This document shows, piece by piece, positions 1 to 8,452 of a DNA stretch of 64,000 nt. Where the stretch lies: positions 2,480,001-2,544,000 of the forward strand of contig NZ_CP083560.1 in NCBI RefSeq assembly GCF_025143825.1. The letters run 5' to 3'. Position 1 is the stretch's first letter. Each line of letters begins with the position of its first letter. The translations under genes were made by a program, and so were the position numbers. This DNA is from Sulfitobacter sp. S223 (GTDB lineage Bacteria > Pseudomonadota > Alphaproteobacteria > Rhodobacterales > Rhodobacteraceae). The notes under the pieces are model-generated. The model was not told where the DNA came from. It made no database searches and worked only from the letters and a program-made list of their open reading frames with translations.

Positions 1-2981
1 ACAGGATCGACGATCCGCGCTTTATAGGTTTTTCCATCGGTGCCGGGGAATTCAATTTCCTCGCCCATGCGATCGGGCCCGTTGTGGACAAGACCCATGG
101 CAATACCCTTACCCAAAGTGGGCGAGTGATAGCTGGACGTGACGCGCCCGATCATGTTGCGCTGACCATTCTCGTTTGAGCCTTCTCCCACGGCGTAGGC
201 GCCATCCGGCAATACTGAGCCGTCTGTGGTTTCCAGCCCGACCAGTTTCCAGCGGTTCGGGTCAGCCATATGAGAGCGCAGGTGCGCGCGCTTGCCAAGA
301 TAGTCTTCTTTTTTCTTGGATAGCGCCCAATGCAGGTTCAGGTCCTGCGGGATCACGGTGCCGTCGGTCTCATCACCAATCATGATGAAGCCCTTCTCGG
401 CGCGCAGGATGTGCAGGCATTCAGTGCCATAAGGCATTACGCCCAGCTCATCCCCCACTGCCATCAGAGCATCCCAGAAGGCCTGTCCGTGGCTCGCGTC
501 AACGGCAATCTCATACGAAAGCTCGCCAGAGAATGAAATCCGGTAGACGCGGACATTGAAGCCCCCAATCACACCGTCAGCCCACTCCATAAAACCAAGC
601 GCCTCTGCCGAAACATCCATGCCGCCAAGTTTTTCCAGCGCCTTACGGGCGTTCGGGCCAACAACGGCTATCTGGGCATATTGCTCTGTCACGTTGGCGA
701 CAAAGACTTTCATATCCCACCATTCGGTTTGCAGCCATTCTTCCATGTGGGCATGGATACGCTCTGCACCGCCAGTTGTCGTGTGGCACAGCCATGTGTC
801 TTCATCGATGCGCGCAACAACGCCGTCGTCGATCAGGAATCCGTTGTCGTTACACATCAGACCATAGCGGCATTTGCCCGGCTTCAGTGTGCTCATCATA
901 TTGGTGTAGAGCATGTCGAGGAATTCACCCGCGTCAGGCCCTTTGACGATCAGCTTACCCAGCGTGGACGCGTCGAGCAGACCCATCTTTTCGCGGGTGT
1001 TGGTCACTTCGCGCATCACTGCGTCATGGGTGCTTTCGTCCTGCCGAATGTACGCGTATGGGCGGCGCCAATGGCCGACAGGCTCCCACTGTGCCCCGTT
1101 GGTTTCATGCCAGTCATGCATGGGTGTCCGGCGGATCGGCTGGAAGGTCGCATCGCGTGCCTCTCCGCCCAGGGCCGCCATTGAAATGGGGTGATAAGGG
1201 GGACGGAATGTGGTGGTTCCGACTGACGGAATATCTTCATTCAATGCACCAGCTAAGGTCGCCAATCCATTGATGTTGCTCAATTTACCCTGATCGGTCG
1301 CCATGCCCAATGTGGTGTAGCGTTTGGCATGTTCAACCGAAACAAATCCTTCTTGCGCAGCCAGCCGGACATCCGAAACTTTAACGTCGTTCTGGTAATC
1401 CAGCCACGCTTTTTCGCGCAGTTTGACACTGGCACCCTGAGGCATCAGCCACACCGGCGCCATCGGCGCTTCCGAACTTGGCGCGGCCTTGCTGGCCTTG
1501 GCGTCACGCGGCAATTTTTTACCGAGACAGCGCAATGTGCCATCCGCAGCAGCGAAGGCATCATTCAGCAGGTCATCCATCTGGAACAGGCCAGACGCTG
1601 CACCAGCGGTCGAAACAAACTGCCCGCCGTCCGCACCTTGCGGGGCGTTATCGGGATCGGGGCTGAAGCAGGCGTTGACGGTATCCCATTTCAGTTTGCC
1701 GCCGCAGTGCGACCAAAGGTGCACCACCGGAGACCAGCCGCCCGACATCGCGACCGCATCACAGGTGATTTCTTCCAGTACCGCGCCTTCGCCAGCCTGT
1801 GAACAGATCGCAACACCGGTGACCCGCTTTCCGCCTTTGACCGAGGAAATGCCCTGCCCCATCAATACGCGAATGCCCAAGGCTTTGGCCTGCGCCATGA
1901 CTTCGCTGTCTTGTGGCAGTACCCGCGCGTCAAGAATTGCCGGAACATCCAACCCTGCGTGTTTCAGCGCGAAAGCTGTCAGATAGGCATCATCATTGTT
2001 GGTCACCACAACGGTGCGATCGCCAACAGAGACGCCGTAATTCACCACATAGTCACGGACCGAAGCCGCAAGCATAACACCGGGAATATCGTTACCGGCA
2101 AAGCTGAGCGGACGTTCAATCGCGCCGGTTGCTGTGATGATATGCCCTGCCCGGACACGCCACAGGCGGTGGCGCGGGCCGGAAACTTCGGGCGCATGAT
2201 CTGTCAGGCGCTCATAGCCCAGCACATAACCGTGGTCGTAGACGCCTGCGCCCATGGTGCGTGTGCGCAGGGTGACGTTCTCCATCCCCTCCAGCTCTGC
2301 CACTGTGGCGTCGATCCACGCCTGTGCAGGCGCATCGTTGATCTCTCCGCCATCTACTGGTGTGCGGCCGCCCCAATTTGCGTTCTGCTCCATCACGAGG
2401 ACGCGGGCACCGGAAAGAGCAGCTGCGCGCGCGGCTTCCAGACCTGCAACACCGCCACCAATCACCAAAACATCGCAGAAAGCATAGAAATGCTCATACG
2501 TGTCCTGATCACGTTCTTTGGGCGCACGGCCAAGGCCTGCTGAATGCCGGATGATCGGCTCATACACATGTTTCCACAGCGGACGCGGGTGGATGAACAT
2601 CTTGTAATAGAAACCTGCCGGCAAAAAGCGGCTGAGATATTTGTTGATCGCGCCTACGTCGAACTCAAGGCTGGGCCAGTGGTTCTGGCTCTCGGCGCGA
2701 AGCCCGTCGAAAAGTTCGGTGGTGGTCACGCGGGCGTTGGGTTCAAAACTGCTCCCTTCGCCAAGGTTCACCAAGCCGTTGGGTTCTTCGGGGCCAGCGG
2801 CCACGATCCCGCGCGGGCGGTGATATTTGAACGAACGGCCCACCAGCATCTGGTCATTGGCCAACAGGGCCGAGGCAAGCGTGTCGCCCTCGAACCCTGT
2901 CATGTGTTTGCCGTTAAAGCGGAAGCTGACGGCTTTTGATTTGTTCAGCAGGCGGCCACCTGTGGCGAGACGGGTGCTCAT
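1..2981 (-). CDS. soxA: sarcosine oxidase alpha subunit, 3' end cut by window edge
   Basis: Alpha subunit of the heterotetrameric sarcosine oxidase, which oxidatively demethylates sarcosine in the cytoplasm and passes the methyl group to tetrahydrofolate. An uninterrupted reading frame of 993 codons starts at the ATG at 2981 and runs off the left edge; family members are about 1000 aa, so only a short C-terminal tail should be missing. The N-terminal part carries the RSFKYHRPRG segment typical of the alpha subunit. A dinucleotide-binding glycine motif (VIGGGVAGLEAA) follows near residue 170, and the C-terminal third is a GcvT-like folate-binding region (for example DASTLGKLIVKGPDAGEFL). It lies 58 bp downstream of soxD. 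soxG would be expected just beyond the left edge. Family assignment is secure. Confidence 0.95.
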   Translation of the reverse strand, partial: MSTRLATGGRLLNKSKAVSFRFNGKHMTGFEGDTLASALLANDQMLVGRSFKYHRPRGIVAAGPEEPNGLVNLGEGSSFEPNARVTTTELFDGLRAESQNHWPSLEFDVGAINKYLSRFLPAGFYYKMFIHPRPLWKHVYEPIIRHSAGLGRAPKERDQDTYEHFYAFCDVLVIGGGVAGLEAARAAALSGARVLVMEQNANWGGRTPVDGGEINDAPAQAWIDATVAELEGMENVTLRTRTMGAGVYDHGYVLGYERLTDHAPEVSGPRHRLWRVRAGHIITATGAIERPLSFAGNDIPGVMLAASVRDYVVNYGVSVGDRTVVVTNNDDAYLTAFALKHAGLDVPAILDARVLPQDSEVMAQAKALGIRVLMGQGISSVKGGKRVTGVAICSQAGEGAVLEEITCDAVAMSGGWSPVVHLWSHCGGKLKWDTVNACFSPDPDNAPQGADGGQFVSTAGAASGLFQMDDLLNDAFAAADGTLRCLGKKLPRDAKASKAAPSSEAPMAPVWLMPQGASVKLREKAWLDYQNDVKVSDVRLAAQEGFVSVEHAKRYTTLGMATDQGKLSNINGLATLAGALNEDIPSVGTTTFRPPYHPISMAALGGEARDATFQPIRRTPMHDWHETNGAQWEPVGHWRRPYAYIRQDESTHDAVMREVTNTREKMGLLDASTLGKLIVKGPDAGEFLDMLYTNMMSTLKPGKCRYGLMCNDNGFLIDDGVVARIDEDTWLCHTTTGGAERIHAHMEEWLQTEWWDMKVFVANVTEQYAQIAVVGPNARKALEKLGGMDVSAEALGFMEWADGVIGGFNVRVYRISFSGELSYEIAVDASHGQAFWDALMAVGDELGVMPYGTECLHILRAEKGFIMIGDETDGTVIPQDLNLHWALSKKKEDYLGKRAHLRSHMADPNRWKLVGLETTDGSVLPDGAYAVGEGSNENGQRNMIGRVTSSYHSPTLGKGIAMGLVHNGPDRMGEEIEFPGTDGKTYKARIVDP

Positions 2982-3039
2982 GATTTAGGCTCCATCGCGG
3001 GTTGGAAGTGCGGATGAGAAGAGGAAACAGCGCGGCGCA

Positions 3040-3363
3040 TCAAGAAACAGTCCGCCAGCCGGGGCGTTTTGCGTCAATGTCGGCCAGCAGCTCTTCGGGT
3101 GGCGCGTATGTCTGGGCGCTATAGGTGCCGAAGACCTCAAGCGTCATGGTGTCACGGGCCATATGGAACCACTTGCCACAGCCGTTCTGGTGCCGCCAGC
3201 GTTCGAAATGTACGCCCTTGGGGTTCTTACGCATAAACAGGTATTCTTCGACCTTATCATCGGAGGCCCCGATACTGTGACGGGTGATATGCGCCTCGCC
3301 GTGGGCATGGAATTCGGTTTCCTCAGCGGTCACACCGCAGCAAGGGCAGGATACGATCAGCAT
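3040..3363 (-). CDS. soxD: sarcosine oxidase delta subunit
   Basis: Small 107-aa subunit of heterotetrameric sarcosine oxidase. The protein opens with the zinc-binding CPCCG motif (residues 6-10) and has a further Cys and His in the segment HQNGCGKWFHMARDT, matching the Cys/Cys/Cys/His zinc site known for SoxD. Length is normal for the family. It sits between the small membrane-protein gene and soxA. The order soxB-(extra gene)-soxD-soxA is the usual soxBDAG order with one insertion. A hairpin with a T-run lies 42 bp upstream, so soxD-soxA may be partly uncoupled from soxB transcription. Confidence 0.95.
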   Translation of the reverse strand: MLIVSCPCCGVTAEETEFHAHGEAHITRHSIGASDDKVEEYLFMRKNPKGVHFERWRHQNGCGKWFHMARDTMTLEVFGTYSAQTYAPPEELLADIDAKRPGWRTVS

Positions 3364-3404
3364 GAAATGGCTCCGTGAGAGGCAAAAGGACGGGAGAAGA
3401 ACGC

Positions 3405-3437
3405 AAAAAGGCCGTCGCTGCGACGAGCGACGGCCTT
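3405..3437 (-). terminator. intrinsic terminator inside the sox operon
   Basis: A 12-bp perfect inverted repeat (3408-3419 with 3426-3437; core GGCCGTCGCT/AGCGACGGCC, 6-nt loop) is followed on the minus strand by five T residues (3405-3409). It lies directly after the stop of the 84-aa gene and before soxD, so it would terminate or attenuate transcripts coming from soxB and the small gene. Confidence 0.8.
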
Positions 3438-3459
3438 AAAATAACATATATAGTTGGTT

Positions 3460-3714
3460 TTATTCCGAGACTGCGCCTTCGACAGCGTCGGCAGCGCCTT
3501 CAGCAGCAGAACCAGCACCATCAATGGTGATGTTGACATCGCTTTCGCCGTTACCGGATGTGTCGATGTTGCCTGCAAACATGAAATACGCAAGGCCAGC
3601 AACGACAACGACGAGAATACCGACGATGATACCCATCCCTGCACCGCCACTGTTTGTGGTGGTCGTTGTGGTTGTGCGCTCACGCTCTGTGACGGGCTCT
3701 TGACGATTTTCCAA
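3460..3714 (-). CDS. small single-pass membrane protein between soxB and soxD
   Basis: An 84-aa protein of unknown function. It has a charged N-terminus (about 13 aa), a run of seven threonines, a Gly-rich linker and one hydrophobic segment (about residues 27-47, IIVGILVVVVAGLAYFMFAG). A Ser/Gly/Asp/Glu-rich acidic tail of about 35 residues follows and would lie outside the membrane if the positive-inside rule holds. The start read here is TTG at 3714, with a GAGGAAGGA Shine-Dalgarno-like stretch upstream. The gene is 127 bp downstream of soxB and is followed by a strong terminator. I do not recognise a domain. No function in sarcosine metabolism can be claimed beyond position. Confidence 0.65.
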   Translation of the reverse strand: MENRQEPVTERERTTTTTTTNSGGAGMGIIVGILVVVVAGLAYFMFAGNIDTSGNGESDVNITIDGAGSAAEGAADAVEGAVSE

Positions 3715-3841
3715 GGGTCTATTCCTTCCTCAACTTCTGTTGAAGAACAAACATATGAACTGGCCTTTTGGTTCCACGAAAAGCGCCGGACCGGACCAAT
3801 GGTAAAGCGGCTGTGCCGTGAGGGGATGCCAGCGGCAAACA

Positions 3842-5086
3842 TCAGTGCGCCACCCCTGCGGCAACGGATTCGTCAATAAACCGACCCTCGGTAAACCGTT
3901 CCATCCCGAATGCATCGGTGAGTGGTGAACGGCCTTTGGCCATCAGCTCAGCCATAGCCCAGCCGGAACCGGGGATGGCCTTGAAACCGCCCGTACCCCA
4001 GCCGCAGTTGATAAAGATACCATCAACCGGCGTCTTGGACAAAATCGGGGAACGGTCCCCCGTGACGTCCACGATACCGCCCCATTGGCGCAGCATCTTC
4101 AAGCGGGAAACCATCGGGAAGGTTTCGATCAACGCGCGCACTGTTTCCTCGATATGATGGAAAGATCCCCGCTGGGTGTAGTTGTTATACCCGTCCGTGC
4201 CGCCACCAATGACCATTTCGCCCTTGTCGGACTGGCTCATATAGCCGTGGACAGTGTTGGCCATGACGACCACATCCATGCAAGGCTTGATCGGTTCTGA
4301 CACCAGCGCCTGCAAAGCCACAGATTCGATGGGAAGACGGAAACCTGCCATATCGGCCAGATGACCGGAATGTCCTGCCACAACCATGCCCAGCTTGTCA
4401 CAGCCGATATCGCCGCGGTTGGTGCTGACACCCACGACCTTACCGCCCTCGGTACGGACACCGGTTACTTCGCATCGCTGGATCACGTCCATGCCCATGT
4501 CGGAACAGGCGCGCGCATAGCCCCAAGCCACAGCATCGTGACGCGCCGTGCCGCCGCGCGCTTGCCACAGGCCGCCCAACACAGGATACCGTGGACCATC
4601 CAGATTGATGATCGGCACCAGTTGCTTTACCTTCTGCGGGCTGATGAATTCTGTCTTCACACCCTGAAGCATATTGGCATGGGCTGTTCGCTGGTAGCCA
4701 CGCACCTCATGTTCCGTTTGTGCAAGCATGATAACCCCGCGCGGGGAAAACATCACGTTATAGTTGAGATCCTGCGACATGGTTTCATACAGGCTGCGGG
4801 ATTTTTCATAGATCGCCGCCGATGGATCCTGCAAATAGTTGGAGCGGATGATGGTTGTGTTTCGGCCCGTGTTGCCGCCACCAAGCCAGCCTTTTTCAAG
4901 GATCGCTACATTCGTGATGCCAAAGTTCTTGCCCAGATAATACGCCGTGGCCAGACCGTGGCCCCCTGCCCCGATGATGATCGCGTCATAGTGCTTTTTC
5001 GGGGCTGCATCGCGCCACGCACGGGTCCAACCGGTGTGATGGCGCATCGCTTCGCGTGCCACGGCAAATACGGAGTATTTTTTCAT
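3842..5086 (-). CDS. soxB: sarcosine oxidase beta subunit
   Basis: Flavoprotein subunit (414 aa, normal length) that holds the FAD/FMN redox centre of heterotetrameric sarcosine oxidase and oxidises sarcosine to glycine plus a methylene group. The Rossmann FAD motif GAGGHG is at residues 39-44, and the GGNTGRNTTIIRSNY segment after it is characteristic of DAO-family SoxB. The C-terminal GWGTGGFKAIPGSG segment closes the FAD site. It is the first gene of the minus-strand sox operon. The region between its start and ccmI (5087-5321) must hold divergent promoters, but I could not pick out clear -35/-10 boxes. Confidence 0.95.
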   Translation of the reverse strand: MKKYSVFAVAREAMRHHTGWTRAWRDAAPKKHYDAIIIGAGGHGLATAYYLGKNFGITNVAILEKGWLGGGNTGRNTTIIRSNYLQDPSAAIYEKSRSLYETMSQDLNYNVMFSPRGVIMLAQTEHEVRGYQRTAHANMLQGVKTEFISPQKVKQLVPIINLDGPRYPVLGGLWQARGGTARHDAVAWGYARACSDMGMDVIQRCEVTGVRTEGGKVVGVSTNRGDIGCDKLGMVVAGHSGHLADMAGFRLPIESVALQALVSEPIKPCMDVVVMANTVHGYMSQSDKGEMVIGGGTDGYNNYTQRGSFHHIEETVRALIETFPMVSRLKMLRQWGGIVDVTGDRSPILSKTPVDGIFINCGWGTGGFKAIPGSGWAMAELMAKGRSPLTDAFGMERFTEGRFIDESVAAGVAH

Positions 5087-5321
5087 CGCTGGTGTCCCTG
5101 AGGCAGAAAAGAGTGGATTCGGGCCTTGTTTGCCCTGCTAGGTTCTTCATGAGGGAGTGGCCGGAAAAGTGGATACTCCGCGCGGCACTCTTTATCAATT
5201 TTGCGACATAGGCCGCAAGGAGTACCTTATGGGGTGGTCTATTCGTCGCGGAGGGGCTTTGCCTCTTTTGTGTCGGGGCTGCGCGTACTATGTGGGGGCA
5301 GTTACGGGAGTTTCTATACCA

Positions 5322-6551
5322 ATGCTTAGTTTCTGGGTCGTCGCCACTGCAATCACCCTAATGGTGGCCGCCATTCTGATCCGCGCCGTATTAAGAGGCG
5401 CAAAGCGCGAAGTTGAATCGCGCGCAGCTTCCGATGTGGCTGTCTACCGCGCACAGTTGGACGAGGTGGACCGCGATGTCGCGCGCGGCGTGATCGCAAA
5501 AGCCGATGCTGAACGCGTGCATGCAGAAATTGCGCGCCGCTTGATCGCAGCCGACAAGGCCCAAAGCGCTGAACATGCAAGTACAGATCGCGCGCCTGCG
5601 TATGTCGCGTTTGCTGTTATCACTGTGGCAGTATTGGGCAGCGTCATCAGCTATTGGTGGCTCGGCGCGCCCGGTTATGGTGACATGGCACTGAAAGACC
5701 GGATCGCTTTTGCCGAAGAAGTCCGCTTGTCACGCCCGAAGCAGGAAGTGGCCGAGGCCTCTTTGCCACCGTTTGCAGATCCGATTGATATAGACCCGCG
5801 ATACAAAGAGCTTTTGACCCAATTGCGCAGCACAGTGGCGCGACGCCCGGATGACGTTCAGGGCCATGTTCTGTTGGCCCAGCAAGAGCGCAGGATCGGC
5901 AACTTCATTGCCGCCAAAGAAGCACAGCAGCGGGTACTGTCTCTCAAAGGAGCAGACGTCACAGCGCAAGATTTGGCTGATTTGGGGGAATTGCAGGTGA
6001 TTTCGGCCGGTGGCTATGTGTCTCCTGAAGCGGAAATGAGTTTGCGTGCCGCTTTGAACAAAGACCCGCAGAACGGACCTGCGCGATATTATCTTGGCCT
6101 GATGCTGGCCCAGACCGGCAGACCGGATCAGGCATTCCGCATTTGGGACGCCTTGTTGCGTGCGGGGCCGGAAGACGCTGTGTGGATACCCCCAATTCTG
6201 GAGCAAATCGAAGAACTGGCCCAGTTGGCTGGCGTGCGCTACTCCATTCCTGCCATCGGCGGCACTGCGGAACGCGGCCCAACAGCAGCCGACGTTGCGA
6301 ATGCGCAAGACATGACACCCGCAGAGCGGATGGAGATGATCGGCAGTATGGTTGAAGGCCTGTCAGAGCGGCTTGGCACCGAAGGGGGGCCTGCCACAGA
6401 CTGGGCGCGTCTGATCTCTTCGCTGGGCGTGCTGGGTGAAAGCCAGCGTGCGGCGGCGATCTATGCAAATGCGATCGACGTGTTCGCCGATGACAAAGAT
6501 GCGCTGGAACTCATCAACGCTGCCGGACGCAAGGCGGGAGTGACCGATTGA
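5322..6551 (+). CDS. ccmI: cytochrome c biogenesis protein CcmI
   Basis: Membrane-bound apocytochrome c chaperone of system I cytochrome c maturation; it holds apocytochrome for haem ligation at the CcmF/H complex. From the ATG at 5322 the protein is 409 aa. A first membrane helix is at about residues 3-23 and a second at about 90-112 (AFAVITVAVLGSVISYWWLG), with a cytoplasmic coiled loop between them that contains RAQLDEVDRD. A long periplasmic TPR region follows (HVLLAQQERRIGNFIAAKEA and RYYLGLMLAQTGRPDQAFRIW). The frame is open to 5157, but the segment before 5322 has no membrane start and looks untranslated. It overlaps ruvX by 4 bp. Confidence 0.9.
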   Translation: MLSFWVVATAITLMVAAILIRAVLRGAKREVESRAASDVAVYRAQLDEVDRDVARGVIAKADAERVHAEIARRLIAADKAQSAEHASTDRAPAYVAFAVITVAVLGSVISYWWLGAPGYGDMALKDRIAFAEEVRLSRPKQEVAEASLPPFADPIDIDPRYKELLTQLRSTVARRPDDVQGHVLLAQQERRIGNFIAAKEAQQRVLSLKGADVTAQDLADLGELQVISAGGYVSPEAEMSLRAALNKDPQNGPARYYLGLMLAQTGRPDQAFRIWDALLRAGPEDAVWIPPILEQIEELAQLAGVRYSIPAIGGTAERGPTAADVANAQDMTPAERMEMIGSMVEGLSERLGTEGGPATDWARLISSLGVLGESQRAAAIYANAIDVFADDKDALELINAAGRKAGVTD

Positions 6552-7033
6552 TTTACGAACAGATTGAAGACTTTGCCACGGCTGTCCCTGCGATGCGTGC
6601 CCTCATCGGTCTGGATCTGGGAGAGAAAACCATTGGCGTTGCCGTGACTGACAGCTTTTTGTCCGTCGCCACTCCGCTAGAGACCGTAAAGCGCAAAAAA
6701 TTCGGTCTGGATGCCGCACGACTGACCGAGATCATCACAGGACGCAACATTGGTGGACTTATCCTTGGGTTGCCATTCAACATGGACGGCTCCGAGGGGC
6801 CGCGATGCCAGTCCACGCGCGCGTTTGCGCGCAACTTTGACCGCCTGCACCCGGCCCTGCCGATCGGTTACTGGGATGAACGCCTGTCCACTGTCGCTGC
6901 TGAACGCGCGCTTCTTGAGGCGGATACGTCACGCAAGCGTCGCGCAGAGGTCATCGATCACGTCGCAGCAAGCTATATCCTGCAAGGGGTATTGGACCGG
7001 CTTAGCGTCTTGCGCACAACATCGGGGAATTGA
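6548..7033 (+). CDS. ruvX: Holliday junction resolvase-like RuvX (YqgF)
   Basis: RNase H-like nuclease of the YqgF/RuvX family, 161 aa, linked to 16S pre-rRNA 5' processing and Holliday-junction resolution in family members. The three acidic motifs are visible: GLDLGEKTIGVAVTD near the N-terminus, WDERLST in the middle, and RAEVIDHVAASYIL near the C-terminus. The start is a TTG at 6548 overlapping the ccmI stop. A second start at an ATG near 6593 would remove the extension MIYEQIEDFATAVPA, but that extension resembles relatives in this family and is kept. Position after ccmI and before a DUF1289 gene suggests one operon. Confidence 0.93.
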   Translation: MIYEQIEDFATAVPAMRALIGLDLGEKTIGVAVTDSFLSVATPLETVKRKKFGLDAARLTEIITGRNIGGLILGLPFNMDGSEGPRCQSTRAFARNFDRLHPALPIGYWDERLSTVAAERALLEADTSRKRRAEVIDHVAASYILQGVLDRLSVLRTTSGN

Positions 7034-7036
7034 ACC

Positions 7037-7273
7037 ATGAGTGATGAAATCTGGAAGCGCGCCGAGGTCGAAAGCCCCTGCATCAAGATTTGCGTGGTAC
7101 ATCCCGAAAGCCGTCTGTGTACCGGCTGCCTTAGGTCGATTGATGAAATCGGGGCATGGTCAAGGATGACACCAGAAGCACGACGCGCTGTGATGGCAGA
7201 GCTGCCAGCGAGGGCGGGTGCGTTTACAAAACGGCGCGGCGGCCGTGCTGCGCGACTTGCGCGCGACAGCTAG
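7037..7273 (+). CDS. DUF1289 family small Cys-rich protein
   Basis: A 78-aa protein with the DUF1289 signature: SPCIKIC near residue 14, then LCTGCLRSIDEIGAWSRMT. The four cysteines (C-x3-C and C-x2-C) suggest a small metal-binding fold, but no function is established for the family. It starts 3 bp after ruvX and is presumably co-transcribed. The C-terminus is basic (RRGGRAARLARDS). It ends 2 bp before the stop of the convergent gene at 7276-7506. Confidence 0.9.
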   Translation: MSDEIWKRAEVESPCIKICVVHPESRLCTGCLRSIDEIGAWSRMTPEARRAVMAELPARAGAFTKRRGGRAARLARDS

Positions 7274-7275
7274 GA

Positions 7276-7506
7276 TTAGTTTTCGCGCTTTTCCGGTGTT
7301 CCGAACATCGCAAGGGCCGCGCGGCTGCGCGTCTGGCGCGGAAGGCCAATCACATTTGGTGCATAAGGTTCGTTTGCAGCGACCAGCAGATCACCCCGCG
7401 CGAAATTCTGGTCGGGCAAATTCAGTGCAGGATACTGCCCGGAGCCTGTTCTGGAAGCGTCATGGTACGCTATGCGCCCCAACGGTCCTGTCATAATCTG
7501 TTTCAT
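7276..7506 (-). CDS. small hypothetical protein
   Basis: A 76-aa protein with no domain I recognise. The frame starts at the ATG at 7506 with a good ribosome-binding site (AAGGGGCATCGAATG). The sequence is soluble and mixed, with no membrane segment, and ends in a basic stretch (LPRQTRSRAALAMFGTPEKREN). It is convergent with the DUF1289 gene and has its own 178-bp upstream region. The Shine-Dalgarno sequence is the main reason to believe it; conservation was not tested. Confidence 0.55.
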   Translation of the reverse strand: MKQIMTGPLGRIAYHDASRTGSGQYPALNLPDQNFARGDLLVAANEPYAPNVIGLPRQTRSRAALAMFGTPEKREN

Positions 7507-7684
7507 TCGATGCCCCTTGATTTGTCATGCCCCTCTTGAACGGGGGCTCTTACTGAAAACATACATCCCAATCATGTTGGGCTACAATATGGCAATTAAG
7601 AGTTAATTATTTGCTGATGTGAAACAGTGACATCATCGCCGCGACATCTTTTCAGAAAAACCTGATGTTGAGCCTAAAAAGGTA

Positions 7685-8452
7685 TCACTGCGTTGCCAGC
7701 CACTCTTGCGCACCACCCGCACATTCCGGGCGGAAGAACGCAATCACGCGGCCTTCGCCCGATGTATCGGTCTCGTCTGCCCAGGCCTGCGTGCCATGCA
7801 ACACAAAAGGGTGCAGAAGTGCGCTTTGACCCGGGCGCAGGATTAACGGAACAGGGCTGATTTCATCGAATACCCGCTTGCGCGCCGCAGCGTAGACTTC
7901 GGTGATGTCCACATCTGACGGAGGCCGCCCCGCAAATGCATGGCGCAAGGCGTTCTGCATGATCAGCTGGCTTTTCGGCCAAACGACCGTCGGGGATGCC
8001 GCGACATCATTCAGTGGCAGGGAAAGGATGTATGCGTGATACTCTCGGGCAAAGCGGCGCCGTTCCGGACCGATGGGCAACAGGCCATCCACATGCGCCG
8101 CGGCGCGGGCGCGGCGGAAGCGGTGGTTTGAATCGCTTTCATGCCGATCCTGTTGCGGGTAGCCTTGATAGATAATCGACAGCTGCGCAGGATGCAGGGG
8201 CAACTGCGGCACATGCTCTTTCCACGGCCCTTCCAGCGGAACGCCTGCAATACTGCCATCAGCATGGTTTGGCAGCGCATCGACACCAACAAACCACGTC
8301 CTTCCGTGCCGTAGATTATCCGGCCCTCTCAGTGCTTCTTGGGCAGCAACATCTCGCGCGCGCTCTAGCGCAGCACGTGCCCAGCGCGCTGTACGCGGAT
8401 CATAATCAAAGACGCGAAACCCGTCCCGACCAATCCCGCGCACTCCGATCAC
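7685..8452 (-). CDS. phytanoyl-CoA dioxygenase-like Fe(II)/2-oxoglutarate enzyme
   Basis: A 255-aa protein that looks like a member of the 2-oxoglutarate/Fe(II) dioxygenase superfamily close to phytanoyl-CoA hydroxylases. A putative facial triad is visible: His and Asp in AAHVDGLLP (about residues 117-124) and a distal His in LHPFVLHGTQAW (about residue 220). A basic residue, Arg in EGRVIAFFRPE, stands where the 2-oxoglutarate carboxylate is bound in the family. The substrate is unknown. The stop of the upstream permease gene overlaps its start by 4 bp, so the two proteins are co-translated and may act on the same compound. Confidence 0.7.
   Translation of the reverse strand: MIGVRGIGRDGFRVFDYDPRTARWARAALERARDVAAQEALRGPDNLRHGRTWFVGVDALPNHADGSIAGVPLEGPWKEHVPQLPLHPAQLSIIYQGYPQQDRHESDSNHRFRRARAAAHVDGLLPIGPERRRFAREYHAYILSLPLNDVAASPTVVWPKSQLIMQNALRHAFAGRPPSDVDITEVYAAARKRVFDEISPVPLILRPGQSALLHPFVLHGTQAWADETDTSGEGRVIAFFRPECAGGAQEWLATQ

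Noticed and set aside
1..2543. Plus-strand frames opposite soxA (up to 210 codons)
   Set aside because: soxA is an unbroken 993-codon frame with family motifs; these are shadows.
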